This document shows positions 52,501-59,987 of a DNA stretch of 64,000 bases, piece by piece. The stretch is from positions 1 to 64,000 of the forward strand of contig JAHHDV010000029.1 in the NCBI GenBank assembly GCA_019739295.1. Direction: 5' to 3'. Position 1 is the first letter of the stretch. Each line of letters begins with the position of its first letter. Position numbers and translations under genes: made by a program. The DNA comes from Taibaiella sp. (GTDB lineage Bacteria; Bacteroidota; Bacteroidia; Chitinophagales; Chitinophagaceae). The notes beneath the pieces are model-generated. The model did no database searches. It saw nothing but the letters and a program-made list of their open reading frames with translations, and had not been told where the DNA came from.

Positions 52501-54872
52501 GAAGTACTGCTTTACCTACAGGAGATGAATCCAATGGTACAGTGACACATATAAGGTTTACTGCATTCCCTGAGGGTGCAGCAAGTGTTACCATCGGTGA
52601 CGAGACCTATACATCCGGCACCTGGCCTGCTGAAGGTGTAGTAGCTGATTATAATCCTATCACCGGGATAAGCGGTGTAACCGTATACCCGGATTTGGGA
52701 GTGACAGGTATTGTATTGCCGATAGCAGCTATTGACAATGCAGGGACCGAGGATCTTACTGCAGGAAGTATTCATCTTCCATTTGCAACCACAACCCTTA
52801 GTGGTAATGTATTCAATGATCCGGATGCAGGTTTGGTAAACAACAGTACATCTGGGACAAACCTTATTCCTTCAGGTACTTATGCGCACCTGTTGAATGA
52901 GGCCGGCATTGTCATGGCCACTACTCTGGTACCTTCGAACGGGGCTTACAGCTTCCCGCTCAGCAATACAGGGTCATACAGCGTAAGCTTAGGGAATAGT
53001 GCTGCGGAGATCGGTACAGAATATACCGGCAGCTATATACCGCCATCTGGGTGGACTTATACCGGCAGCTATATTGGCGAGCCGAATACAGGAAATGATG
53101 AAGACGGTATTGGAAAAAGCACTCCGGTAACTGTAGAAGATCTGATTGCAGTGAACAATGTCAACTTCGGGATCCAAAGATTACCCCAAACGGTAGTCAA
53201 TACGATGACACCAAGATTGGCACCGGCACATGGTGGAAGCATTACGCTCCCCAGCTCTATATTCATCAATGCCACAGCATCCGGTGACCCATCGACTACT
53301 GACTATTCCGGGGGTACCGTACAGCAGATCAGGTTCGTCGGATTCCCTTCCGGCATCGAATCAGTGACCATCAATGGCACTAATTATAACCTGGCGTCCT
53401 GGCCGGAGGAAGGTGTAACTGCGAATTACAGCAGCAGCACAGGTCTCGCCGGAGTACAGGTATATCCGCAAGATGGTGTAGCAGAAGTAATATTGCCTAT
53501 TGCAGCTATAGACAATGGTAATGGCGAAGACCCGACACCCGGTAGTATCACTGTACCATTTGAGAAGTCGATCGTACAGGGTTCTGTCTTCAATGATCCC
53601 GATGCAGGGAATGTCAATAACAGTTCCGATGGAATCAATACAGTTCCTGCAGGTATATTTGCAAACCTGCTGGACAATGACCATAATGTAATCTCGACAG
53701 TTCCGGTAAACGGAGACGGGACATATCAGTTGGAAGTACCTTATGTAGGCAACTATTCGGTTCAGCTGACCAATAGTATTCCTGTATCTGGCGAAGAACT
53801 GACAGAAACCTTCACTGCTCCGGAAGGATGGAGTTATACCGGTGCATTCACAGGAATACCTAATTCCGGAAATACCGGTGATGCAACCGGTGCCAGTACA
53901 TCATTCACCGTGAACAACCTGACGCCAAAGGAGAATGTCAATTTTGGTATCCAGGAACTACCGGAGACTGTTGTCAATCTGATCTATGATGATGGTGATT
54001 ACCCTGCAGGAACTGCCGTATTAATTCCTTCATCTGCTTTCACTTCCTCTATTACCGGTACGGATCCTTCTACAGAGGATTACTCAGGTGGCGAAGTGAC
54101 TACGATCAGGTTTACAGCTTTCCCTACAGGTGCAGACAGTATTGAGATCAACGGTACGATCTATACTTCCGGTACCTGGCCTTCAGAAGGGGTCAGCAGT
54201 ACCTATATTCCCGGAAATGGTGTAACCGGCATATCCGTATATCCGGCCACAGGCATATCTAACGTTATCGTCCCGATAGCATCAATAGACAATGCAGGGA
54301 CAGAAGATCCGACTCCCGGAAACGTGACTTTGTTCTTAGATGCACCATTACCGGTTCAACTGGTATCATTTGGTGCCTATGTCCGTGAGTGCACGGCAAC
54401 TGTAGAATGGAAGACTGCTTCTGAAGACGGGTGTGAGGCTATGTACCTTGAGATCAGTAATGACGGCTTAAGCTTTGAAACACTGGCAGCTCAACAGCCG
54501 AAAGGCGACAACAGCAGCTACGCCTATTCAACTGATCAATTGGAAAATGGCATACACTTCTTCAGGTTAAGAATGAAGGCCAGCTCCGGACAGGACCTGT
54601 ATAGTGATATAAGAAGGGTCAGCGTGGCCTGTGACAGCAGAGCTATTACGATTTATCCTAACCCTGCACAGAAATACGTGTTTGTTCGCGGGCTACAGAT
54701 CGGAGAACAAGTACAACTGATCAATGTATTGGGTCAGAAAGTATCTGAGTCCGTAGCAGACCATCAGGACCTGGCTATCGATTTGGAATTACTTCCTGCA
54801 GGAATGTACTATCTGAATATCGTCAGCCCTCAGGGTGCACGCATCAGGGAGTTCAAAATCGTGAAAGAATAA
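46512..54872 (+). CDS. Giant T9SS-exported repeat protein (adhesin-like)
   Basis: A 2786-residue secreted protein. Order: a long signal peptide (cleavage near ARAQ, residue 49), an N-terminal region with propeller-like repeats (about 55-330), a cysteine-containing linker, an SdrD/prealbumin-like beta domain (about 490-615), three almost identical 273-residue units (619-1437), four diverged units of about 260 residues (1445-2484), a partial fifth (to about 2610), and a C-terminal T9SS type A sorting domain (YPNPAQKYVFVRG, GMYYLNI). Each unit pairs a NDPDAGNV-type prealbumin fold with a cadherin-like part. It is probably a cell-surface adhesin or matrix protein. A LuxR-type regulator follows 98 bases downstream. 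Confidence 0.9.
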   Translation: MSSKKWTLGFRYGKNLKNVSFGSQHFRKRWILPAMAFLSLAGPVQNARAQPESPGDVPCNGNLYFTRQFGNGTGGNPYITRISSVTNSESGVNVENYNQLNPNTRTNATVYYNGYVFTQNWLATSTRFLRVKADGTYDESDEISGLPNNDFNNAGVDANGIMYILSNDNTVQLYKIDLKEWPDLTAESVNCGMKAARNNSRVWGDIAFDPITHKAYAWYHPSNAPINHVDSAQRGLYEIQNYNTGTPNIVKVGQTANYTMGTLFFNERGQLFSYGVTYGAGAQNNMYYIHLNNDADSLGLPRFLATSEQSDQSDGCECAYRLSLSLTAGENGIVEIPNCSAPGAFDFNLIAHNNADQGFSGITFNFPLDNRFTFADSEEEIKTSLESFFGEDIEVNITSIDEGTNNHLNINNISIPPGPTIISFDLSIAIAPDAVSDFTDMATVNFQSEFGGLSPYYGEDEPSSDPLDLFGKNESTITFDKIDDLCNSVSGTVFNDINGIEDGINDQAPLDEELNLYAVLVSDANVITAFQAIDPANGNYMFKGIPLGTYRIILTTNDEDALTSDAIGENVSTLAITPPAGWVYTGEQLGDASLDNPADGILNGITVSAAGSVIADADFGIQQPPVTDSNTLEPVSNPGGTNTYTLPSDIKTFDFEDFNGGTVTSITITQFPEDATSITVGDTTYYPTEDDIPEGCATTCVAFDPVNGITINITTGDLDKEVSVDPVDGPSVTVVIPFIATDNAGAQSNESALNIPFTSYSISGNVKNDPDAGNVDGDNIDNDLDPALGGDLIAVLVDADNKVYQVTDVLMTSGNEGTYTFPAVPNGDYSVILTSKPGTNPAAGSNAGDIVISLPEGWANAGEQLGVTTPDETDGILTGIEIDGSNVTDANFGIQQPPVTDSNTLEPVSNPGGTNTYTLPSDIKTFDFEDFNGGTVTSITITQFPEDATSITVGDTTYYPTEDDIPEGCATTCVAFDPVNGITINITTGDLDKEVSVDPVDGPSVTVVIPFIATDNAGAQSNESALNIPFTSYSISGNVKNDPDAGNVDGDNIDNDLDPALGGDLIAVLVDADNKVYQVTDVLMTSGNEGTYTFPAVPNGDYSVILTSKPGTNPAAGSNAGDIVISLPEGWANAGEQLGVTTPDETDGILTGIEIDGSNVTDANFGIQQPPVTDSNTLEPVSNPGGTNTYTLPSDIKTFDFEDFNGGTVTSITITQFPEDATSITVGDTTYYPTEDDIPEGCATTCVAFDPVNGITINITTGDLDKEVSVDPVDGPSVTVVIPFIATDNAGAQSNESALNIPFTSYSISGNVKNDPDAGNVDGDNIDNDLDPALGGDLIAVLVDADNKVYQVTDVLMTSGNEGTYTFPAVPNGDYSVILTSKPGTNPAVGSNAGDIVISLPEGWANAGEQLGVTTPDETDGILTGIEINGSNVTDANFGIQHLPETVVNTDVPRLAPAPGDSLVLDGSIFRNALESGDPSTSDYHGGEVTGIRFISFPENADTVSIGDTLYWEDNWPSEGVVTTFDPEDGITGVAVYPKTGAEKVELLIAAIDNAGFEDPSPGKITIPFENTYISGHIFNDPDGGNVNPITGIDNLVPAGLYALLLDDDDIVIAQTEVNTDGSYTLPVTYQDNYTVKISNGAATEGAEWTSDFVPPYGWAYMGAYTGNPDTDPGNTGDETGTSSVITMNTLAAQEDVNFAIQELPNTVVNIDEPRLAPAPGNSLILDGTIFINAYEDYDPSTGDGTVGAVVSIRFTDFPVGADSITINGSTYKLSTWPIEGISAPYNSTTGIEGVAVYPSAGAAKVELPISAIDNGGMGDPSPGKVTIPFAATSVNGNVFNDPNAADVDNSTGTDNAIPAGIYAALIDENGIVRSYTEVNTAGTYSIPVTYRGEYQVRISTSEPEIGDDWSGTIFGAPEEWSYTGTKIGVPGTGNTLDTTGTSESFVMEDLNEQNNVNFGIQELPETVVYHFPSQLAPATGEGITIPGTAFVAPEEGSTALPTGDESNGTVTHIRFTAFPEGAASVTIGDETYTSGTWPAEGVVADYNPITGISGVTVYPDLGVTGIVLPIAAIDNAGTEDLTAGSIHLPFATTTLSGNVFNDPDAGLVNNSTSGTNLIPSGTYAHLLNEAGIVMATTLVPSNGAYSFPLSNTGSYSVSLGNSAAEIGTEYTGSYIPPSGWTYTGSYIGEPNTGNDEDGIGKSTPVTVEDLIAVNNVNFGIQRLPQTVVNTMTPRLAPAHGGSITLPSSIFINATASGDPSTTDYSGGTVQQIRFVGFPSGIESVTINGTNYNLASWPEEGVTANYSSSTGLAGVQVYPQDGVAEVILPIAAIDNGNGEDPTPGSITVPFEKSIVQGSVFNDPDAGNVNNSSDGINTVPAGIFANLLDNDHNVISTVPVNGDGTYQLEVPYVGNYSVQLTNSIPVSGEELTETFTAPEGWSYTGAFTGIPNSGNTGDATGASTSFTVNNLTPKENVNFGIQELPETVVNLIYDDGDYPAGTAVLIPSSAFTSSITGTDPSTEDYSGGEVTTIRFTAFPTGADSIEINGTIYTSGTWPSEGVSSTYIPGNGVTGISVYPATGISNVIVPIASIDNAGTEDPTPGNVTLFLDAPLPVQLVSFGAYVRECTATVEWKTASEDGCEAMYLEISNDGLSFETLAAQQPKGDNSSYAYSTDQLENGIHFFRLRMKASSGQDLYSDIRRVSVACDSRAITIYPNPAQKYVFVRGLQIGEQVQLINVLGQKVSESVADHQDLAIDLELLPAGMYYLNIVSPQGARIREFKIVKE
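48366..49184 (+). repeat. Tandem unit R1 (819 bp)
   Basis: First of three direct in-frame repeats coding residues 619-891, from FGIQQPPVTDSNTLEP to GSNVTDAN. It differs from R2 by a few substitutions, all silent where checked. Confidence 0.95.
49185..50003 (+). repeat. Tandem unit R2 (819 bp)
   Basis: Second direct repeat, residues 892-1164. It shares with R3 several bases absent from R1, for example TACAGTATCAGC and GGCAGCAATGCC. Confidence 0.95.
50004..50822 (+). repeat. Tandem unit R3 (819 bp)
   Basis: Third direct repeat, residues 1165-1437. It differs from R2 by a few bases, two of them coding: Ala to Val in NPAVGSNAG and Asp to Asn in EINGSNV. Confidence 0.95.
50844..51626 (+). repeat. 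Diverged unit D1 (783 bp)
   Basis: Residues 1445-1705, beginning ETVVNTDVPRLAPAPG. Same architecture as the R units (calcium-site-like aspartates, NDPDGGNV block) but without the R-specific cysteine pair. Confidence 0.85.
51627..52406 (+). repeat. Diverged unit D2 (780 bp)
   Basis: Residues 1706-1965, beginning NTVVNIDEPRLAPAPG; clearly related to D1 but diverged at DNA level. Confidence 0.85.
52407..53186 (+). repeat. Diverged unit D3 (780 bp)
   Basis: Residues 1966-2225, beginning ETVVYHFPSQLAPATG, with NDPDAGLVNNST. Confidence 0.85.
53187..53963 (+). repeat. Diverged unit D4 (777 bp)
   Basis: Residues 2226-2484, beginning QTVVNTMTPRLAPAHG. A half unit starting ETVVNLIYDDGD follows from 53964 and leads into the sorting domain. 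Confidence 0.85.
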
Positions 54873-54896
54873 TAAAGTAAACTGAATCAATATGAA

Positions 54897-54934
54897 ATGA
54901 GGTCGTTCAACAAAGGTTGAACGGCTTCATTTTT
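54897..54934 (+). terminator. Terminator after the giant repeat protein
   Basis: CGTTCAAC/GTTGAACG stem, extended by ATGAGGT/GCTTCAT with two wobbles, AAAG loop, then TTTT. It lies 24 bases after the stop and separates the gene from the LuxR-type regulator. Confidence 0.8.
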
Positions 54935-54970
54935 AACAACTTTAATCATATCATTTAAAAAATCACAGGT

Positions 54971-55627
54971 ATGGGAACTGCAAAATTCATAACTGATAAT
55001 CCAAATAGTTTTATCTGGTTAGGAGTTCAGAATATGTTGATCAAGGAAAATATCTTTGATTCCATCTCAACATACAAAATCTTCGAACAAGACAAAAATA
55101 TCGGGGAGGATGTTCCTGTTGTATTAGGCTTCCAGTTCCAGACAACGGAAATGGTAAAATACCTGGAAAACTTATGCAATCATTATCCGTTAAAACCAAA
55201 AATCATATTTTATTTTATCCCTTTGGCAGAAGCCACTTTAAAAAGCTTAATCAAAAAATCCAGGATAGCTCTTATTAACTTATCGTGTACAACGCCGGAA
55301 ATTAAATCAATAATAGAACGGCTGGAAGTGGAGAATATCGTCCTCTGCACGAAAACACAACACCTCTTATTGAAATCGATCACCTCAGAGGACATCAAAG
55401 AGAAGCAGGATATCTTTACAGATATGGAAAAGGATATATTATATACCGCTAAGCAGGGTAAGTCGATAAGGGAATGTGCTGAAATCCTTCAACTCAGCCA
55501 CAATACCATAGCTGTATATCGTAGTAAGATGATCAAGAAAGCCGGGGTAAAGAACATGGTACAACTGGTCAACAAATACGGTTATCAAAGAAAATTAAAA
55601 GATGATTTTTCGGAAAATTGTATCTAG
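54971..55627 (+). CDS. LuxR-type regulator with atypical receiver
   Basis: A 218-residue protein with a C-terminal LuxR-type helix-turn-helix (about 150-205: FTDMEKDILYTAKQGKSIRE, then LSHNTIAVYRSKMIKKA). The N-terminal half looks like a receiver (TDNPNSFIWLGVQNML aligns with the usual DDHPLIL..GI) but lacks the acidic pair. The strand that should end in the phospho-acceptor Asp reads VVLGFQFQ. It is probably a phosphorylation-independent pseudo-receiver. It is bracketed by two hairpin terminators and lies directly behind the giant adhesin, which it may regulate (inference). Confidence 0.82.
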   Translation: MGTAKFITDNPNSFIWLGVQNMLIKENIFDSISTYKIFEQDKNIGEDVPVVLGFQFQTTEMVKYLENLCNHYPLKPKIIFYFIPLAEATLKSLIKKSRIALINLSCTTPEIKSIIERLEVENIVLCTKTQHLLLKSITSEDIKEKQDIFTDMEKDILYTAKQGKSIRECAEILQLSHNTIAVYRSKMIKKAGVKNMVQLVNKYGYQRKLKDDFSENCI

Positions 55628-55969
55628 AATTAAAAAAGCTTTCATCAATTAAAAGAATAAGCCGTTCAGTTGCAACTGAACGGCTTATTCTTTTTTCAGA
55701 AAATAGAATGTAAATAAATAACTGGCCAGATTTTAATGCTCTCCGCATAAGCTTCAGTGCTGCACATTCTTATCATCCGTGTAGCGATAAGCCTGATGTA
55801 ACCGATTGAAAGAGAAAACCCAACGGATCCCAATCTGGGTCAGTACTAAACACAGGATACTTGCAATTGAACAAAACAGTAATCAATCATTTACGCTCAT
55901 CCGGTTCATGAACAAAATAATCCGGGAAATAATCCATTATTTTGTACCAGCCGGTAATATATTTTGAAC
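55628..55969. other. Intergenic region before the lipase
   Basis: A 342-base gap. It begins with the terminator at 55651-55696; the rest is AT-rich. TATATTTTG (around 55956) lies near the lipase start but its spacing does not fit TAnnTTTG exactly. Confidence 0.55.
55651..55696 (+). terminator. Palindromic terminator after the LuxR-type regulator
   Basis: A perfect palindrome spanning 55651-55694 (core GCCGTTCAGTTGCAACTGAACGGC is 55661-55684), followed by more Ts. Its core resembles that of the terminator on the other side of the gene. Confidence 0.85.
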
Positions 55970-57124
55970 ATGAAGCACTTAAAAGTCCTCAACCGATATT
56001 TCTACTTCATATCTATTCTGATTCTGACAGGAAGTTACGGCAATGCCCTATTTGCAAAAGGATTCGATTTCAAAACCGGGTTCCAGGCACAGGAATGTGA
56101 AGATATCCTGAAGCTGAACTTTGCATTCCTTGATACGCTCCAAAGCCGGGAGTTTCAGAATTTCCAGGACGGGTACACCTTCCTGGCGCGCACCCGTGCC
56201 GTGGGGCTGGACAATGTAGCAGATCTGTGGATAAGGCATGATTCCTGTATCGTTCTGATGCTGAGAGGCACTACCGCTCAAATGACATCTGTACTTGAAG
56301 ACTTTTATTGTGCAATGGTACCAGCCCGGGGTACGATCCGGTTATCAAAAGGGCAAACATTCCCTTACCAGCTGGCTACAGACCCGCGGGCTGCTGTACA
56401 TGCGGGATTCCTTATCGGGTTTGCATACCTGGCTCAGGAACTCCGCCCTCAAATAGATTCACTGGTTCAGGCAGGGTTTCAGAAAGTCATCATCGGCGGT
56501 CATTCCCAGGGTGGCGCCTTATGCTATTACTTCAGTTCATGGTTATTACAGCTAAAACGGGCAGGAATATATCCCGGTTTATCCGTGAAGACCTATGCAA
56601 GTGCAGCGCCCAAAATGGGCAATATGTATTTTGCTTATGATTATGACAATGCCACAAAGGCGGAATGGAGCTACAGCATTATCAACACTTATGATCCTGT
56701 TCCTGAGATGCCCTTCACGACCCAGCAGGTAGATATTGATATGAACGAGCCCAACCCGATATTGAATCTGATGACCCGCTTTGATGAATTACCGTTCCTG
56801 AAAAGAATATTTCTTAAAAATGCTTTTAATAAAATGAAATCAAAAGCTCAAAAATCTTCGGAAGCCTATCAGAAATACCTGGGAAAATATGTCGGCTCAT
56901 TTATTCATGAATCCTTGCCGGATATGCAGCTACCGGAAGCTGTCCCTACTACTTATTTCGTCCGCCCGGGAGTTCCTATTATCCTTTCTGTCAACGATGC
57001 CTACGAGGCTTACTATACAGGGGCTCCAAAATATTTTCATCATGGCATCGACCCGTATCGATTCCTGCTCAGACAGTACTACTCAGGTCTTCCGGCTTTT
57101 ATACCTATGGTAAAAGAGCCGTAA
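55970..57124 (+). CDS. Secreted class 3 lipase-like hydrolase
   Basis: A 384-residue exported alpha/beta hydrolase (signal peptide about 1-30). The nucleophile elbow is GGHSQGGAL with Ser179, the acid Asp242 lies in NTYDPVPEMP, and the likely histidine is His313 in FIHESLPD. This is the fungal-type lipase_3 arrangement. The lipid or ester substrate is unknown. I chose ATG 55970; TTG 55964 adds only two residues. The gene is convergent with the beta-helix gene, with 8 bases between the stops and no terminator visible. Confidence 0.88.
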   Translation: MKHLKVLNRYFYFISILILTGSYGNALFAKGFDFKTGFQAQECEDILKLNFAFLDTLQSREFQNFQDGYTFLARTRAVGLDNVADLWIRHDSCIVLMLRGTTAQMTSVLEDFYCAMVPARGTIRLSKGQTFPYQLATDPRAAVHAGFLIGFAYLAQELRPQIDSLVQAGFQKVIIGGHSQGGALCYYFSSWLLQLKRAGIYPGLSVKTYASAAPKMGNMYFAYDYDNATKAEWSYSIINTYDPVPEMPFTTQQVDIDMNEPNPILNLMTRFDELPFLKRIFLKNAFNKMKSKAQKSSEAYQKYLGKYVGSFIHESLPDMQLPEAVPTTYFVRPGVPIILSVNDAYEAYYTGAPKYFHHGIDPYRFLLRQYYSGLPAFIPMVKEP

Positions 57125-57132
57125 AGCATTCT

Positions 57133-58617
57133 TTAATTATCGACGGGGGAGATGCTTTTTATTTTATCTTTCTCAAACTGTACCCTTATCCTGGAATGGA
57201 CATTTTGGAACTTTTTACTCTTCTTCGTCACAAAAATATAATCCAGGTCTATTTCATAAAAGTTTGAACTTAACTTTCTGAATCCTCTGATAAGGTTGGT
57301 GGAAACAATAAGTTTACCCCAATTATTCTGATATTCGGAAGCCAGGTCAGTTTTTGAAAAATTCAATTTATCCCAATAGGTATACAGGGGGAAATCAAAG
57401 ATCTCATCCAGCTCGACCAGGTCTGGTTCTCTTTTCTGATCTTCAAGGCGGTACAGGTGTTCCAGACACAAAGCTCTCCGGTATTCTACGGGATCATCAA
57501 CATTGATTCCTTCAGGCTCAACACCTGTAGCATTTGTTTTATACCGGTATACCTGGTCACAATACCGGTCCATTTCTCCTTTTGATACACCCGCCTGCCT
57601 CATCTTCCGGATCTCTTCACCCATCTGCCGGCTGATCCATTCCTCCTTGGTAACCTTAAAATCCACATCTGCCGGTGCTGCTGTATCCCTGGCATCTGTA
57701 TCTCCATAGGCAGCAGCCCAGGCAGTATCAGCGGTAGTGGCATCTCCATTCTGATCATCTGTACAAAATGGTTCAAAATCAGATCTCGTAAAGGTATAAC
57801 CTCCATTGCTGATGACCTGTTCTATCCAATGACCATATACTTCCTCGACATTTTTAAAGGTACATTGTGAGAAAGAAATCCTGGAAGTAAAATCATTGCA
57901 GACAGGCACAAGCAATCCTCCCCCGATCACGTTATCTCTGAATGTACAATTTTCTACATGAACGGTAGAAGAAAAAATAAAGAAACCGGCACTTTCCAGG
58001 GCATTTTCATAAAACAGGCAATTGCTGAATGTTACATTTTCTGTATTGGAGCAATAGGTGAAGCTACTGCTGTTGTTAAATATCCTGGAGGACTCTATCC
58101 TTATATCTTTCGATTCACTGGCGTCCAGGGCAATCGTTCCTGAACCATTGAGGCTGCAATCCCTGAGCAGCACCTGGCCTGTCCGTTCTACGGAAAGGAC
58201 TTCTCCAAAACAGGAGACAGTGACCGGTATCCTGTGGGAGAGATTGATCCGTTCCAAAACGATATGATCGCAATTCTCAAATACCAATACACGGTCAGTC
58301 TCATCTGTAGTATATAGCGCTGCCTCACTTTCCGAAGAGATCATGAGATTGGAAACTTTCTGAATGGTGAAACCTATTGCATTATCGTTGGTCAGGATAT
58401 ACGGATTCTTATTAAACTTCAGCCTTTCGACCCTGTCTGCAGTGATATCCAGTTCATCCGTATCTATGATGATACGGGTATTATCGCCTATAGCATCACA
58501 GAATTCTTTAAGTGTGGTTACCCTGATGGTCTTCTGATGCTGGGCTGTACTATGATCAGGGTATAGCAGATTCAGCAGCATGAAGAATAAAACAGGAAGA
58601 CTATTTCTGAAAGTCAT
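57133..58617 (-). CDS. Secreted right-handed beta-helix protein
   Basis: A 494-residue exported protein (signal peptide, cleavage near STAQ). Residues about 30-265 form parallel beta-helix rungs (VLVFENCDHIVLERINLSHR, VLLRDCSLNGSGTIALDAS, VTFSNCLFYENALESAGFF). The C-terminal half (about 290-494) is a charged, separate domain rich in Glu/Lys with EEWISRQMGEEIRKMRQAG; I do not recognise it. No lyase or hydrolase active site can be named. There is no T9SS sorting domain. Confidence 0.75.
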   Translation of the reverse strand: MTFRNSLPVLFFMLLNLLYPDHSTAQHQKTIRVTTLKEFCDAIGDNTRIIIDTDELDITADRVERLKFNKNPYILTNDNAIGFTIQKVSNLMISSESEAALYTTDETDRVLVFENCDHIVLERINLSHRIPVTVSCFGEVLSVERTGQVLLRDCSLNGSGTIALDASESKDIRIESSRIFNNSSSFTYCSNTENVTFSNCLFYENALESAGFFIFSSTVHVENCTFRDNVIGGGLLVPVCNDFTSRISFSQCTFKNVEEVYGHWIEQVISNGGYTFTRSDFEPFCTDDQNGDATTADTAWAAAYGDTDARDTAAPADVDFKVTKEEWISRQMGEEIRKMRQAGVSKGEMDRYCDQVYRYKTNATGVEPEGINVDDPVEYRRALCLEHLYRLEDQKREPDLVELDEIFDFPLYTYWDKLNFSKTDLASEYQNNWGKLIVSTNLIRGFRKLSSNFYEIDLDYIFVTKKSKKFQNVHSRIRVQFEKDKIKSISPVDN

Positions 58618-58671
58618 AATGGCGGTAATTTATATTCCACGAACCTGGATTTTGAAAAATCTGGAATGAAC

Positions 58672-59244
58672 CTACTTTTGCTTCAGCTTCCTGGTATGAC
58701 AATCGGCTATATGGTCATTGACCATTCCGGTAGCCTGCATATGCGCATAGACCACTGTCGGGCCCAGGAATTTGAATCCCCTCTTTTTCAGGTCTTTGGA
58801 CAGAGCATCTGAAACTGCCGTAGTGGCAGGGACTTCTTTCAGGGTCCGGGGCTGATGATCTATAGGCTCCCCACCCACAAAACTCCAGATATATTCCGAA
58901 AAGCTGCCAAACTCCTTTTGAACTTCCATAAAGGCTTTGGCATTGCTGATCGTAGCCAGCACTTTCAGCCGGTTGCGGATAATTCCCGGATCCTGCAATA
59001 ACGCTTCTACTTTCCGGTCGGTGTATCTGGCGATCTTCTTGTAGTTGAATTGGTCAAAAGCTTTTCTGAAATTATCTCTTTTGCTGAGAATGGTGTACCA
59101 GCTCAGCCCTGCCTGGAAGCTCTCCAATACTAAAAACTCAAAAATGGTATCGTCATCATAGACAGGCTCACCCCATTCTTCATCGTGGTATTTCCGATAA
59201 AGGTCATCCTTTTCGCACCAGGCGCAACGGATCTTTTGTGGCAT
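58672..59244 (-). CDS. tag: DNA-3-methyladenine glycosylase I
   Basis: A 190-residue base-excision repair enzyme that removes 3-methyladenine. The zinc ligands match Tag: Cys7 (RCAWC), His20 (KYHDEEWG), His178 and Cys182 (NDHIADCH). The conserved ESFQAGLSWYTIL with Glu41 lies at the base-recognition site. Length and motif order are typical. It lies 54 bases from the beta-helix gene start on the same strand, but a functional link is not evident. Confidence 0.95.
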   Translation of the reverse strand: MPQKIRCAWCEKDDLYRKYHDEEWGEPVYDDDTIFEFLVLESFQAGLSWYTILSKRDNFRKAFDQFNYKKIARYTDRKVEALLQDPGIIRNRLKVLATISNAKAFMEVQKEFGSFSEYIWSFVGGEPIDHQPRTLKEVPATTAVSDALSKDLKKRGFKFLGPTVVYAHMQATGMVNDHIADCHTRKLKQK

Positions 59245-59504
59245 ATATTAGCAAATTGTAGTGATAAAAATATTAATGGTAGAGCTTCCTTCATTCACCA
59301 ATGGAATTTTCTGCTATGGTGCTCTTCAAGAATACTATGGATATTATAGTAACCCTTACAAAATGTTCTTCTTATTCAGGAATTATTTATATTGACTACT
59401 TCAAAAACAAGACTTGAGTTTCTACTCCGGAGAACAATACTTTTCGGTTTCCATTAGACCTTACCAACATCTTGGTAGCTGGAACAGGAGTTTAAACCGC
59501 CTAT

Positions 59505-59910
59505 TCATTTTTCAGACAATTTTTCGGTAGTTATTATCATATTGTTCATTAAAGTATCATTTTCAATTTCCTTATCTTCCACTTTATCAAAATAAAATAT
59601 TTGTGGTTTCATACCTTCAAATCCTTCAATATCCCAATGGATATTTCCCCAGGCTTCAGCATTGGGATTATTTCTTAAATTGATATAACCAGTAGAATCC
59701 GGTCTGTTTTTGAACTTTTTTTTTGTAAAAATAGACAGAAACCAAACTATGTTTATTGCCCTTGTCAATGTCCAAAATTTTCGCAATACAATAATCTTTC
59801 CCTTGAATAAAGGAAACCAGATCTCCTTGCTTCATTTCCGACACTTTATTGTACTTTTCTGAACAAGATATTAACAAAAATAGAAAAAGCAGGTTCAATA
59901 ATCTGGACAT
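59505..59910 (-). CDS. Small lipoprotein, frameshifted
   Basis: The gene begins with a lipoprotein signal (MSRLLNLLFLFLLISC). The first frame (59668-59910) holds KQGDLVSFIQGKDYCIAKIL. The second frame (from 59505) continues KNRPDSTGYINLRNNPNAEA and WDIEGFEGMKPQIFYF. Removing one base from the nine-base T run at 59716-59724 (A9 on the coding strand) joins them into about 134 residues. No family recognised. The break is probably an indel error, although a 9-base homopolymer could also be phase variable. Confidence 0.6.
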
Positions 59911-59987
59911 CTTTCTGTCTGTTTTATTTTTTAACCTTTCGAATCTTCAAAAGATTGGAAAGGCTCCGCAATGTGGCAATCGGCTAT

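Noticed and set aside
48366..54350. CRISPR-like array
   Set aside because: The units are contiguous in-frame coding repeats of about 780-819 bp without spacers.
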